Of a stretch of 64,000 nucleotides of DNA, positions 13,301 to 25,384 are shown piece after piece. Source of the DNA: Iris pallida (taxonomy: Eukaryota; Streptophyta; Magnoliopsida; Asparagales; Iridaceae); assembly GCA_029216955.1 (NCBI GenBank), contig JANAVB010003999.1, forward strand, positions 5,607,803 to 5,671,802. Direction: 5' to 3'. The translations under genes were made by a program, and so were the position numbers. Each line of letters begins with the position of its first letter. Positions within the stretch are counted from its first letter, which is position 1. The notes beneath the pieces were generated by a model. It was not told where the DNA came from and did no database searches. It worked only from the letters and a program-made list of their open reading frames with translations.

Positions 13301-14071
13301 CCTTGAATGAAAAAGATCATGTGAACTCATATTGAATATTTGACAATACATTCCGTACCTTGCTAAAAAAACCGATCCTTGTTTACCAACCACACATGTT
13401 GTCTAACCAAATCAAATTCTCTCTCGATACGTTCCTCAAAAAAATTGGATTTGTGCCGATTCTCCCCAACTATCGAACATAGATCTTGGCGGAATTGCCA
13501 AATATGAAATTGAGCCTACAAGGACAATCCAAATACACTACGACACAACCAGTGTCCGCACCGTGTCCAATTCGTGTCCGTGCAACATACAACGAGAACT
13601 GCTACTGAATTAAACGAGCAAAACCTGGAGAGAGCAGCTCAGTCCGTGGGAATAGAGCCCCTGGTGGTCTCTGAACCCCCCACCGAGATGCGAGGCGGCG
13701 GCCGCCTGCTGGTACTGCTCCACCACCTCCATCGCCTCGGCGTACACCACCTGCAACAACAAAACCAAATCAACCAAAACCCTACCCCCCCCCCCCTAAC
13801 TCCGCCAAAATCCGAACATACCATGGCCTCCAAGTAGCGGGTCCTCTCCCGGGACATCTCCTCCTTCGCCTGCAGAAGAAGAAAGAAAGAGGAATGAAAC
13901 CCTAGAAAAATAAAATTACGGTTTGGGAGGTAGGGGACGGACCTTGAGGAGGTCGGAGTAGGCGGGTTTGGAGAGGTAGGATCCGTCCGGGGCGAGACAG
14001 TGGCGCTCGAGCTGCTCGACGAGGCTGGAGACATCAGCAGGGAGGTTCTCCGACTGCGCGCGCTTCGCCAT
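7305..14071 (-). CDS. AUG4: Augmin complex subunit 4 (HAUS4-type), 5' exons only
   Basis: AUG4 is a subunit of the augmin complex, which recruits gamma-tubulin to existing microtubules for branching nucleation in spindle and phragmoplast. Five exons read on the minus strand: 14071-13943, 13869-13822, 13750-13625, 7941-7588 and 7404-7305. All have GT/AG borders. The first four junctions are phase 0 and exon 5 ends in phase 1. Conserved pieces in order are [59 protein letters not shown] and [19 protein letters not shown]. These match the N-terminal half of plant AUG4 closely. The ATG at 14071 is the natural start ([14 protein letters not shown]). The C-terminal half (the RLPERVK, KTWLCKRC and MQWTIHQVEM regions) was not found to the left, so the gene looks truncated, or its remaining exons lie outside the window. 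No stop or frameshift is visible in the five exons. Confidence 0.88.
9465..9545 (+). mobile_element. Collapsed Ty3-type LTR remnant with PBS-like site
   Basis: TGTCACGTCCTGATTT resembles a Ty3 LTR start. Only about 60 bp later comes GCGTGACA, an LTR-like end, followed at once by TGGTATTAGAGC, one base away from the usual initiator-Met-tRNA primer-binding site TGGTATCAGAGC. The LTR interior must have been deleted. The following 9550-9840 has no recognisable coding content. The remnant lies in AUG4 intron 3. The flanking 8030-9460 shows nothing I can name. Confidence 0.5.
10020..10475. repeat. Imperfect tandem repeat block, unit about 50 bp
   Basis: Roughly eight degenerate units follow one pattern: TTTCTCGTTTTTCCGA, then CCCCGACCCACT, then a T-rich TATTTTTCTTT and GGGA. 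Examples sit near 10140, 10195, 10245, 10300, 10350, 10395 and 10440. The block lies in AUG4 intron 3 next to the LTR remnant and could be part of the same dead element. 10560-11160 is AT-rich with nothing recognised. Confidence 0.55.
11163..12259 (-). mobile_element. Solo LTR, copia-type, minus orientation
   Basis: Read on the minus strand it starts TGTTGGCCCATTG and ends CCTCTAGAGGTGCTC...GTCCTACA. This TG...CA layout, with a CCTCTAG word just before the end, is familiar from plant copia LTRs. A TATA box (TATAAATAG) lies at 11706-11714 on the minus strand, in the expected position for an LTR promoter. AGTT flanks both ends (11159-11162 and 12260-12263), giving a 4-bp match where 5 bp is usual. 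No internal retrotransposon region is present, so this is a solo LTR. It sits in AUG4 intron 3. 12260-12990 shows nothing recognisable. Confidence 0.65.
13005..13525 (-). pseudogene. ycf2: Nuclear insertion of chloroplast DNA: ycf2 fragment
   Basis: The minus strand encodes a stretch of the plastid Ycf2 protein. Recognisable pieces in order are [90 protein letters not shown] and LPEEIEE. The fragment is broken: reading frames shift around 13310-13325 and 13440-13470, and a stop follows HEK near 13045. It therefore cannot encode Ycf2. It lies in AUG4 intron 3, only about 120 bp from exon 3, in the same orientation as AUG4. This is a typical NUPT. The decay argues against contamination or assembly mixing. 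Confidence 0.93.
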
Positions 14072-14469
14072 TGACGCTACCGACGAAGAAGAAGAAGAGT
14101 GGAGATGGGAACGGAAGGGTTCGCTTTGTTTCGATCGGTTTGCCGGTCGGCAGGATCGCGGTTTGGCACGAGCGGTCTAGGCTGGGTTTGGGTCGAGACA
14201 ACGGCCCATCGCGTTAACTGCACCGTGGAGATGACAATGGGCAGGGGTGAGCGTTCGGTTCGATTCCATTTATTCGGTTTAACTCAACCGAAATGGTCCA
14301 AATCGTATAAACTAAAATTTAGAGGGAAAAAAAAACGAAACTGAACACTATTTTTATTCTTTAATGGATCAAATTCAAGGTTTATATTGTTGTTAAATTA
14401 TAATAAAAAAAATATAATTTTTATACATATATTTGTTGTATTTTAAAGTTTTTTGAAATTTCACGCACA

Positions 14470-14545
14470 CACACAATTGGGGGATTCGAATCTTGTTGGC
14501 CCCTCCAGATGTCCATTCCAATACCACTAGGTTAGATAATTCGGA
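14470..14545 (-). repeat. tRNA-like SINE trace
   Basis: The minus strand carries an A-box-like CTAACCTAGTGG and, downstream, a good B box in GATTCGAATCCCCC, with tRNA-like spacing. No terminal repeat or tail was fixed. The surrounding 14230-15060 is a degenerate repeat that opens with GTTCGGTTCG-type words, as in several plant MITEs, and otherwise holds nothing recognisable. Confidence 0.35.
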
Positions 14546-15418
14546 CTGTTGTATTTTAAAATTGGATCTAAAGCTATAGTAGTTGTAAAATTATCAAAAT
14601 TGGGATCTAAAACACATTATTTTCAAAATGTACAAAAAATAATGCACATCTTAATAATAAAATATGCATAAAATTAAAATTATTTATATAATTGTATAAA
14701 TTTTATTCGATTTAGGATTTGGGCAGTAATCGAAACCAAAAAATTTAATCAAAACCGATTAAAAAATTAGTATTTTTAAAATTCAATCCAAAGCGATTTT
14801 TTTTTGAAACCGAATTGAATTTATTATCCGGTTCAATCCGTCTAAAGTCGAATAATGATCGTCCTAACAATGGCTTAAGATCCAGTCGGTTTTTTTTTGC
14901 CCGGCTTGATGCTAGTTTTCTAAAGGCCCCAACTCGGCCTAGAATTTTGAGCCTGTCTTATAGGTTTGTCATGCATGGCCAAACTAGATGCCAAGAACTC
15001 TGTCATATTATATCCTTCAAGAACCTCCGCGTGTCCTACGACTACCTATAGCTCCTGATCAAATTATATTCTTTACGAATGTACCATATAGATTACAAAT
15101 AAAGTTGTGATTATGTTTATGTTTCGCATCTTGATTTCTTCATTTTTGTTACCTTTACCAGTGTTAAGATATAATCAGATTTAGAATTTTTGTTACGGAA
15201 CTCAACTAGCTCTTGTGGTCAGCGAGAAAAAGTATGATCTACTTGGCTACGCGGACGGTTTCGGCACTGAAACGTGGAAGAGGTGTGGGTGGGTGTGAAA
15301 AATTGGAGGCAGTGGGCCCAAATGTCATGCAACACAGCATGCACAAAATTTCGTATGTTACGTTGGGCATCACAAAAAAAAAAAAAGAGAAATCATAATA
15401 TATAGAATAATTAAAGAC

Positions 15419-15500
15419 CTCTAGCTCAAGTGGTTAGAACGAGCATATATGTGGAGCAACCAGGAGCAATATGGACAGGTGTGCGGTTCCGGTCAAGTTT
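15419..15500 (+). repeat. Possible second tRNA-derived SINE fragment
   Basis: TAGCTCAAGTGGTTAGAAC looks like a tRNA A box, and GCGGTTCCGGTCAAG about 50 bp later looks like a weak B box. No folding cloverleaf could be confirmed by eye. 15500-16980 shows short repeated words (TATGGGTATTATC around 16600-16790) but no gene. Confidence 0.25.
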
Positions 15501-16987
15501 GTAGTCGGATTGTGATCATGTTGCACATATAATTGAGTTTTGTCTCGCATTATTGACGTCAGAACCTCAGACATTGGATCCTTCAAAGCAATCCGAATAG
15601 TTACTGAACTCAAAGCATATTTTGATCATGATGTTTGTCACTTGTGCACGCTTACTTTCAAAAGAGTCCATATCTGGGTGCCAATCATTCATTCAGTACA
15701 GATATACTCCAATCTGTGCGAGCATGCCCTGCAAAATTGGCCATCTACATGTGACTTGTATAGCATTTATGGACAGTCATTTTACTTTGAAATTTGTTCT
15801 CGGATGTAGCTCACAAGTCCAGATCACAATCAACTCAGGTAGTGCATTTAAGTTTATCAAGACTATGGACATTAATAGATGGGCTAATTACCATTTAGAC
15901 CTTGAATTTTATTTCTGCTTAGAGTTTAAGCTCTGGCATGTCTTTAGACTCTAGATTTTTATTTTTGGTTTCTTTTTTCCCATTACACCATAAGCACAAG
16001 TACAATGGCAACAACCAACACAAACTAGAAACGAGGGTATAATAGAAAAAGGAATACAAGAAATAAAAATATAGGACCCAAACTTTTCAATTGGACATGT
16101 TAAAACTTACACTCTAAATTTGTATAAAATTCAGGATCTAAACACTAATAGACAGTGGTCTACCAACGAAAGAAAGCTGCACAATGAAACTTTGGCACAC
16201 AATTGAACAACAGAAGAATCCTTTCATACACTATAGGAGCAAATTTGGATCAACTCCATTTGCAATGATCTTCTAATATATAGGTAAACTTAAAAGAAAC
16301 CACAACTCAATCAACTTCATATAACTTCCACATACCAATCATATGGTATATTTTAGATTTCGGTAACAAATAATACACAATCATAAGGCTGGAAAGCAGT
16401 TTTTCAACGACACGATACTAATACAATCACGACACTATAATGCAAACAAGTATCTAAGTCTGAATCTGGGACAAGCTGAATCTTTCAGATGTTGTGTCGT
16501 AAGAATTGAACCGAATACCCTCCCCTCTCCAGATTAAATCATACCAGCTCAAGCCATGATCTGATCGAAAAGCTTTTTCCGAATCTGCAACAGATTAAAA
16601 ATATGGGTATTATCGTATCTGAATAGTAATTAAGACCAAAAATGTTAATACCAAAAATATGGGTATTATCATATCTCAATAGTAATTTCATATGGGTATT
16701 AAGACCAAAAATATTATCTGAATAGTAATTGATAATTAGGAATAGTAATCAGAGGTGCATATGAAGATTCTGAATATGGGTGTTATCATATCCATATTTC
16801 TTTCCTAATAACAAATATGAATACGGTTACGTTAACCATATCCGGAATGTATTTGGATTCGGATCGGACATAGTAAGAAATGGATACGGATAAAATGAAT
16901 ATATATATTCAGTTAAAGCATTATTATATACTTTGTCGAATTTGGTTGGTAAGACTATAACGATGGTCAATACAACTATGCCATTTC

Positions 16988-17168
16988 TAGGGGTGCAACT
17001 CGGGCGGGCCAAACCCGAGTCCGATCGGATAAACCCGTTAATGGGTTGGGTTAGGGTTGAAGATACTCGGGTTCGGGATCGGGTTTGGGTTAAAATATTT
17101 GAACCCGATCAAAAATCGGGTTGGACTCGGGTTCATGTGTCGGGTTACCCGAAGAACTCGAAACCCGA

Positions 17169-17216
<48 letters not shown>

Positions 17217-17545
17217 CTCCACTCAAACTCTTCAACTCCTTATCCTAAATCTTATTTTAGTTTGTATTTTGTAATGATCAAGACTTGATTGCTATTTGAT
17301 TATGTGTCTAATATTACTTTTGTTTAAAATTATTTCAAATATTATATTAGAACCCGATAAACCCGATGGACCCGACACAACCCGAGTTCAACCCGATCCA
17401 AACTCGATCCTACGGGCTCGATCTTGGGCTTCATATGTTGAACCCGAGGTCGGGCCGGACTTGGGCTCGGACTAGGCTTATGATTCATCGGGTTGGGCTC
17501 GGGTTGACCTCAAGCCCGACCCAACCCGCCCGAGTTGCACCCCTA
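16988..17545. mobile_element. hAT-type MITE with 8-bp target duplication
   Basis: The ends are perfect inverted repeats, TAGGGGTGCAACTCGGGCGG and its complement. They are flanked by identical 8-bp direct repeats GCCATTTC at 16980-16987 and 17546-17553, the TSD length of hAT elements. The 558-bp interior is rich in CCCGA/TCGGG words and contains a (TA)n microsatellite at about 17172-17211. No transposase is present. Open frames inside are by-products of the repeats. Confidence 0.93.
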
Positions 17546-17639
17546 GCCATTTCTAATGAACCATGCTAATTTATAAATTAATAAATATTCTCTAGTTTCT
17601 AAGAATGAAAGTACTCCAAAATAAAACAAAAAATAGCCT

Positions 17640-18600
17640 CCACTGGATTTCTTCCCAAGCCATTGTAGAAGCTTTATCAGAAATTTTCGTATGGAGGGAA
17701 GAAATTAGAGGTAATTCTATGAAAAGGGAAAACTTTCGTGAAATGCAAGCAGCGGGATGAATCGCCAACTCAGTTGGCAAATAGAGAACGCCAGCCAAAA
17801 GAGTTGGTAAAAAGTTGTACGTAGTCAGCGCCTACAAGGGCTTCCAGCCAAGTCAGCAAGGTCTCCAGCCAAGTCACTTGGCGAATGCAGAAGCCAAGCC
17901 AAGTGACTTGGCGATACTTACAAGCCATTTTGTGCCAAGTCACCCTATTTCTTCCCAAGCCATTTTGTGCCAAGTCACCCTTTTTTTGCCAATTGACACG
18001 GCCTGACATCACTTTACGCCAACTCAATTGGCTGGACAAAGTCTTTCGCCAACTGACTTTGGCCCCATTTTGTGCCAAGTCACCCTTATTAAACTGTAAG
18101 TATCGTAAGTAATTTTTTTACCAAGTCAATTGAATTGGCCCCATTTTGTGCCAAGTCACCCTTTTTACCAAGTCAATTGAATTGGCCCCATTTTTTTACC
18201 AAGTAGATAGGAGAGACTCTGGATATGGAAGAGGGGAGAGGGAAGAGATGATGCTAGTTAAAGAGGGGAGAGGGATGCTGGTTATATAGAAGGGAGTCTT
18301 CCCATCCCAACAAAATTCACAGTCTCCAACCCCCCCCCTCTCCTGACATCTACACAGTCTCCAACTTTCCACCCTCCCGACCTACACAGTCTCCAACGCA
18401 CAGTTTCGCCAATTGAATTGGCCCCATTTTGTGCCAAGTCACCCTTTTTTTGCCAATTGACACGGCCTGACATCACTTTACGCCAACTCAATTGGCTGGA
18501 CAAAGTCTTTCGCCAACTGACTTTGGCCCCATTTTGTGCCAAGTCACCCATTTTGTACGTAGTCACCCTTATTAAACTGTAAGTATCGTAAGTAATATTT
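17640..18600. repeat. Palindrome-rich repeat, rearranged copy left of K
   Basis: This block is full of short palindromes such as CGCCAACTCAGTTGGC, GCCAAGTCACTTGGC and GCCAATTGAATTGGCC. From 17682 to about 17960 it is the inverted copy of 32080-32445. From about 17960 to 18110, and again from 18220 to 18570, it is in direct orientation relative to 31800-32190. It is therefore a composite of inverted and repeated parts. CTACACAGTCTCCAAC recurs at 18350-18400, and TTAAACTGTAAGTATCGTAA recurs at about 18090, 18570 and 18620. No protein is encoded. It could be a foldback or MULE-derived element. Confidence 0.75.
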
Positions 18601-19252
18601 AGTGGAGAGGTAATTTATTAAACTGTAAGTATCGTAAGTAATTTTTTTTTCACATAATCATAATATATATATTTTATTGGGAAAATTTATGAAATGCCCA
18701 AAAATTTAAAAAGTTTTATGAAAAACCCACCCCAAAATAAACTTTCATCGCGTGCCCAGCATTAACTTAAAAATTAAAAAAAGGGCACGACATGACCCTT
18801 TTGCCCTTCTAATTTATTAAGAATATCAACAAACCCAGCAATTTTTATGAAAAACGGTTCGATTCCAGAAGATACAAAACCAAGAGACTCTTCAAAAAAG
18901 TGTTTCTATCGCTCCCTCCTCTTCCATACTCTGCTCGGTTGCGATTTTAGGTCATCTCCTCCAAAAATCTTAGAAATTTCTTACAAGAAATCGCCAGCGA
19001 ATCTCCATCACAATGTCGCAATCATCAGCAATGGATGTAGACCAAGTTAGAGAAGAAGGAGAAGAAGTAGTTGTTGGAAAGCAAACGAAAGGAGGGAAGA
19101 AAGTTAAGAGGGTTGCTCGTAGACGAAATGCTCCAAAAGAAAAAGAAGTGCAAGAAGCAGTAGAAGAACAAGAACAACAAGAACAAGAAGTAGCAGGGGA
19201 GGAAGAAGAAGATCAAGAAGAAGGGAAGAAAAAAGGTAAAATTTTGAGACCT

Positions 19253-20845
19253 GTTCATTCTCCGTTTATATTGACGCGGCAAATGAAAATGATCATTCTC
19301 CGTCTATAAAATACACGGAGGATGCCCTTTCTGTGTCATTTGAACTAGAAATGGCCATTCTCCGTCTATTTTGAGACGGAGAATGGCATTCTCCGTGTTT
19401 AAATACACGGAGAATGGCATTTTCTGTGTTTTGACCTAAAGAACGAGCATTCTCCGCCTAATATGAGACGGAGAATGTCATTCTCCGTTATAAAAAAGAT
19501 GGAGAATGACCTTTCTTCTTGCATTAACCTAGAGAAATGAACATTCTCCGTCTTACTGACACGGAGAATGCCATTCTCCGTCTATTTTATAACGGAGAAT
19601 GGCATTCTCTGTCTATTTCGACACGGAGAATGACATTCTCCTTGTATTTTGACCCGGAGAATGAGCATTCTCCGCCTTATTGAGACGGAGAATGTCATTC
19701 TCTGGGTCAAAATAAAGGAAGAATGCCATTCCCCGTGTTAATACAAAACGGAGAATGCCATTCGCCGTCTATTTTAATACGGAGAATGTCATTCTCCCTT
19801 TTGTATTAACACGGAGAATGGCATTCTCCCTTTATTTTGATCTAAAGAACGAGCATTCTCCGCCTAATATGAGACGGAGAATGGCATTCTCCGTATTAAA
19901 ACACGCGGAGAATGGCATTTTCCTTGTATTTTGACCTAAAGAATGAGCATTCTCCGTCTCATATCAGGTGGAGAATGCTCGTTCTTTAGATCAAAATAAA
20001 GGGAGAATGCCATTCTCCGTGTCAAAATAGACGGAGAATGGCATTCTCCGGGTCAAAAGAGACGGAGAATCACATTCTCCGTCTATTTTGACACGGAGAA
20101 TGGCATTCTCCCTTTATTTTGATCTAAAGAACGAGCATTCTCCGCCTAATATGAGACGGAGAATGACATTCTCCGTATTAAAACACGCGGAGAATGGCAT
20201 TCTCCTTGTATTTTGACCTAAAGAATGAGCATTCTCCGCCTTATTGAGACGGAGAATGTCATTCTCTGGGTCAAAATAAAGGGAGAATGCCATTCCCCGT
20301 GTTAATACAAAACGGAGAATGGCATTCTCCGTCTCTTTTAAAACGGAGAATCACATTCTCCGTCTATTTTGACACGGAGAATGGCATTCTCCCTTTATTT
20401 TGATCTAAAGAACGAGCATTCTCCGTCTAATATGAGACGGAGAATGGCATTCTCCGCCTTACTGAGACGGAGAATGCTCATTCTCCGGGACAAAATAAAG
20501 GGAGAATGCCATTCTCCTTGTATTTTGACCTAGAGAATGAGCATTCTCCGTCTTTCTGAAGCGGAGAATGAGCATTCTCCGTCTTGCTAACGCGGAGAAT
20601 GGCATTCTCCGTTTTAAAACACGCGGAGAATGCCATTCCCCGTGTTAATACAAAACGGAGAATGCCATTCTCCGTGTCAAAATAGACGGAGAATGATATT
20701 CTCCGTTTATTTTGACACGGAGAATGGCATTCTCCGTGTGAATACAAAACGGAGAATGCTCATTCTCCGTCTATTTTGACACGGAGAATGACATTCTCCG
20801 TCTAATATTAGACGGAGAATGGCTTTCTCCTTATTATAATAAAGA
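19253..20845. repeat. Palindrome array 1 (intron 1 of the Ulp1-like gene)
   Basis: Dense, nearly regular copies of the palindrome CGGAGAATGNCATTCTCCG are separated by about 10-20 bp spacers of the type TCTATTTTGACA or its complement. Variants have two bases between the arms or one mutated arm. The array fills almost the whole intron between the donor at 19236 and the acceptor at 20881-20882. Confidence 0.95.
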
Positions 20846-22314
20846 AGAATGTTGACGTAAACCTAATTGTTGTTGTTTTTAGGAAAAAAAATGTCAGGAA
20901 CAGAGAAGAAAGACTTTTCCGTGCAACATTCACCCTAATACTCTCTCTCATGGATGAGGTGAAGGAAAAGTTTCGCCATTTGCCTGAAGCAGTTGTTGAA
21001 AGCTTGAAGAATGTAGGATTCTACAACTTCGTAGATGTATTCTACAGAACTAAGGTGAAAAAATCATAACTGTCTAAAGTCACCCAAGGTCTGGAGAACT
21101 TGATGGGGACTTATTTGGAAGAAGATGGAATTGGATATTTCCAATTGAGCAGCAGTGTCAAGGTAGCACCAACTGCTGATGAGATGGCAACCATTTTCGG
21201 TCTGCCAATGAATGATGACACTGAAGTTGATGAGAAGTATTTGAAGATCATCACTGAAAAGCAGAAGACCCCCCCACCAGCAGACTCATTCAGCATGTGT
21301 ACAGAACACTTCACAAGATTGCTGAAAAATTCCAAGGGCAAAAATGCTGAAGTCTCAAACACAGAAGTTAGGAAAAGGATATTAGAGCTGCTGGGGGGCG
21401 AAAATGCAAGTCCTGATGAATTGGCCAAGTTAATAGTATTCAACTTGTGCCAAACAGCATTCTTCACCAGAATGGGGGGGTCGAACTTGCCATACAAGTT
21501 CTTCGCACTGGTGGAGAGCACAGATGTTATAAAAAGCATCTGTTGGCCTCGGATTATACTGGGGTACGTCATGGACAGCATAAAGAGGGCTGTCACAAAA
21601 TCTGAAGATGGTGATGTTGATATATCGTACAAGAAGATTGAAGGTTGTACGATATACTTCTTGTATTGGTTTGCAGAGCACAGTCGACTGATAGAGAGGA
21701 AGTGCAAACCAACAGTCGCATCTCCGAGATTCTATACATGGGATGGGAATAGAATCTCGATATTCCTAAAAAATGAATATCAAGGTGCTCAAATGGATTC
21801 GGATTTGATATTCAAGGATCTTGTTGCATTGAATGTTGATGAACTTGAAGAAGTCCCAGCAGAGCAGCAATGTATAGAAGGTGGAGATAATTCTGTTGAT
21901 GAAGAAGAACCAGCAACAGCACCAGCACCCTCTACAGCTGACAATGTAGATATGTTGCGTGTCTTGCAGGAGAAATCTCAGCTTATCGCTGAGAATGAGC
22001 AACTCCAGGAAAGAGCCCAGCAACTAGCGGCAGATGTAGCCCAACAACGTGCTGTGGGGCTCGTTGCTGATGGCTTGGAGAAGGAGTTAGACTCTTTAAG
22101 GAACGAGAAATCGCTCCTTATTGATGATAATAAGAAACTCAGTAAGCGAGTTGAAGAACTGGAGGCACAGGAGTCGGAACTAGACTCCCTGAGAAAGCAG
22201 AAGTCTGAGCTTACTGCTGATAATGAGAAGCTTCGTCAACGTGTTGAGGAGCTACTTCTAAAAGGTAAGATTTTATATTTTTTGTCTATTTTAATCTGTA
22301 ATTACCTGTATCTA

Positions 22315-22800
22315 ACAAGGAGAATGACCATTCTCCGTGTCAAAGTACACGGAGAATGAAGTTTTCTGTGTGTTTTGACCTATAAAATGTCATTCTCCGT
22401 GTCAAAATAGACGGAGAATGTCATTCTCCGTATTAAAACACACTTAGAATGACATTCTTCGTCTATTTTGACACGGAGAATGACATTCTCCGCTAGTATT
22501 TTAACACGGAGAATGACATTTTCTGTATTTTGACATAGAAATGACATTCTCCGTCTGTTTTGACACGTAGAATGTCATTCTCCGTGTCAATTTAGACGGA
22601 GAATGGCATTCTCCGTCTCTTTTGACCCGGAGAATGACATTCTCCGTCTATTTGGAAACGGAGAATGACATTCTCCGTCTATTTTGACACGGAGAATGAC
22701 ATTCTCCGTCTTACTGACACGGAGATTGCCATTCTCCGTCTATTTTGACACGGAGAATGACTATTCTCCAGATTAAAGTAAACGGATAATAATATTTTTC
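22315..22800. repeat. Palindrome array 2 (intron 2 of the Ulp1-like gene)
   Basis: This is the same palindrome and spacer as array 1. It starts about 50 bp after the donor (22265) and ends about 70 bp before the acceptor (22869). Confidence 0.95.
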
Positions 22801-23483
22801 ATTGTTTTTAAAAAGAAGATTATATAATATTGACATCATACCTCTTGTTGTTGTTTGTTTTTATATCAGTGAAAATGACAGAGGATCTCAAAAAAGAGAA
22901 TGAAAAGCTCAATGATGATAACAACAAACTTCTAGAGGAAGTTGGATCGTTGAAAGACGAAATCACACAGAAGAATGATACAATTGTTAACCTTGAAGCA
23001 ATGGCTAAAGCATTGCAAAGTGGGGAGACTCAAGCAGTTCCCCAAAAGCATTACACAAGAGCAAATGAACCTGCTGGAACTAAAAAACAATCAAATGCTG
23101 CAGATGAGGATATTTTACTACATTGCAAAAGAAGAAAACATCCGATGCTACAACAAGTAAGAAGGCAGGTCCTGGTCGGAAAAGAAAAGATCCTTCCAGT
23201 CCCAGAAAGAAAGTAGCTCCTGCTGGGAAAAAAAAAAGCTCCTTCCAGCCCCGAGAAGGTAGACAATAAAAAGGAGATGTCAGCTCCTGAAGAACTTGAG
23301 GAAGAATCTCCTCAAACAGCAAAGCTTGTTAAAGAGGGGAAAATGCTGATGCAATGTCCGAAGCTCAGACTTTGGAACCTTGCAGACGATGAGCTGAAGC
23401 AAATATACAGGAGCATCGTATACCAAAGAAGGATGTCTCCAACGTAAGTATTCTAAACTTGAACCAATTTCTGTACAATTCAC

Positions 23484-24210
23484 AAGGGAGAATGATCATT
23501 CTCCGTCTCATTTAAAACGGAGAATGACATTCTCCGTTTATATTGACGCGGCAAATGAAAATGATCATTCTCCGTCTATAAAATACACGGAGGATGCCCT
23601 TTCTGTGTCATTTGAACTAGAAATGGCCATTCTCCGTCTATTTTGATACGGAGAATGGCATTCTCCGTGTTTAAACACACGGAGAATGGCGTTTTCTGTG
23701 TTTTTGACCTAAAGAACAAGCATTCTCCGCCTAATATGAGACGGAGAATGTCATTCTCCGTTATAAAAAGACGGAGAATGACCTTTCTTCTTGCATTAAC
23801 CTATAGAAATGAACATTCTCCGTCTCACTGACACGGAGAATGCCATTCTCCGTCTATTTTATAACGGAGAATGACATTCTCCTTGTATTTTGACCTAGAG
23901 AATGAGCATTCTCCGCCTTATTGAGACGGAGAATGTCATTCTCTGGGTCAAAATAAAGGGAGAATGCCATTTCCCGTGTTAATACAAAACGGAGAATGAC
24001 ATTCTCCGTCTATTTTGACACGGAGAATGACGGAGAATGACATTCTCCGTCTATTTTAAAACGGAGAATGACATTCTCCGTCTATTTTAAAACGGAGAAT
24101 GATCATTCTCCGTCCCATTTAAAACGGAGAATGACATTCTCCGTCCAATTCATAACGGAGAATGACATTCTCCGTCCATTTCATAACGGAGAATGATCAT
24201 TCTCTATTGG
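23484..24210. repeat. Palindrome array 3 (intron 3 of the Ulp1-like gene)
   Basis: This is the same palindrome family. The segment 23528-23998 is a near-identical copy of 19258-19755 in array 1, including rare variants such as GACGCGGCAAATGAAAATG. It lies between the donor at 23444 and the acceptor at 24279. Confidence 0.95.
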
Positions 24211-25384
24211 AGTTATTTTTTATGCAATTTTATCATTAGCCTATATTATTTTCATAATCGAAACTAAATTTATGTGCAGTGATTATGTATACATGTACAT
24301 TCCAAGTGCTCAAGAAGAATGTAAAATAAGAAGAAACAATGATGTCAGCATGTTGTTAAGTGCTAAAGATTTTCAAGACATACTAAATGAGGCGGATATA
24401 GAAGCCGGTGTTATGAACTACTTAATAAAGCTTATGAACGAAGTTCAAGCCGAATTAAGGCAGAACATGCAGTCAAGCTCGCAGGGTGCACAATGTAAAT
24501 GGTTTGCAATCATGATGCCCCATTCATTGGTAAGAATCGAAACTGAAAAATAAATATTAATGTGTACAGCTACTAATAGTGTTGTAAAAAACTAACTCAT
24601 GATATTATTTTTTGTTTTTTTTTCTTCTGGAAAACAGAGTACTGTCCAGTATGTCGATGAAAAAAAATCCAACACCTGGAGCAGTGTACAATTTCAAAGT
24701 TGATATAGAAGATTTTATCATGGAGCTGGAAGATGACATTGAATGGCTATTCGTGCCACTCTTCCGCGAGGAGAATAAACACTATACGCTGCTGGCATTC
24801 AACTTCAGCTCCTATGTTTGGACGCACTACAACTCATTGCGGAAAAACACAGGCGCTAAGGGAATCCAGGATGCAACATACATGAAGAATAAAATCGAGC
24901 CAATTGTAATGAAGAAGATTGCATTGATGAGGAATAAAAGCCCAGCAATCCAGGAATACGAAACAACAGAGCTCAAGGTTTGCAAAGAATGCCCACAGCA
25001 ACTATCACCCAGCTGCCTGCTGTATGTTTCATATTATATTGAAAAGTTGTCGAGAGCTCCATTTGATTTACAGAAGAAAACAAACAAAATAGTTCACAAT
25101 ACTATTGTAAAGAGAAGGCTAAATTTGGCTAAGGCTTTGCTTATGAGTGAATGTGCAGTTCCTTTTGTACAATAAAAGAAAATGACAATGTAAATTGGCT
25201 AACAAATTCCTTGTATATATTCTGTTTGTCAGGTTTCTTTTGTAATATATTTGTTTTCCTTTGTAATGAAATTCAATTTTTCGACTAATTTACATTGTTC
25301 TATATATGTAAATCTGTTTTGTTAAAGTTCTGTTGTTTGATTCAAACCTATAATGTCATTATCTGTGTTAATACAAACCTATAA

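Larger units (their letters stand above)
19013..25175 (+). pseudogene. Ulp1/C48 peptidase-like gene carried by K, decayed
   Basis: Five exons can be drawn: 19013-19235 (Lys/Glu-rich, MSQSSAMDVDQ), about 20883-22264, 22870-23443, 24280-24529 and 24638-25175, with normal GT/AG borders. Exon 2 holds a helical domain (about 21100-21850) followed by coiled coil to its end, and exon 3 continues the coiled coil. Exon 5 resembles the Ulp1 C48 cysteine peptidase core: HYTLLAFNF carries the His, WTHYNSL is where the catalytic Asp normally sits but reads Asn, and CPQQLSPSC carries the Gln and Cys. Damage: a frame change near 20915, an in-frame TAA at 21067, frame changes near 23120 and in the A-tract near 23230, and one near 24690. 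The gene would act on ubiquitin-like modifiers, but this copy is probably inactive. The 3' end is a TAA after 25172. Exon borders are inferred. Confidence 0.75.

Noticed and set aside
15419..15500. Functional tRNA gene
   Set aside because: The A box is acceptable, but the B box is poor and no cloverleaf can be drawn. It is at most a SINE fragment.
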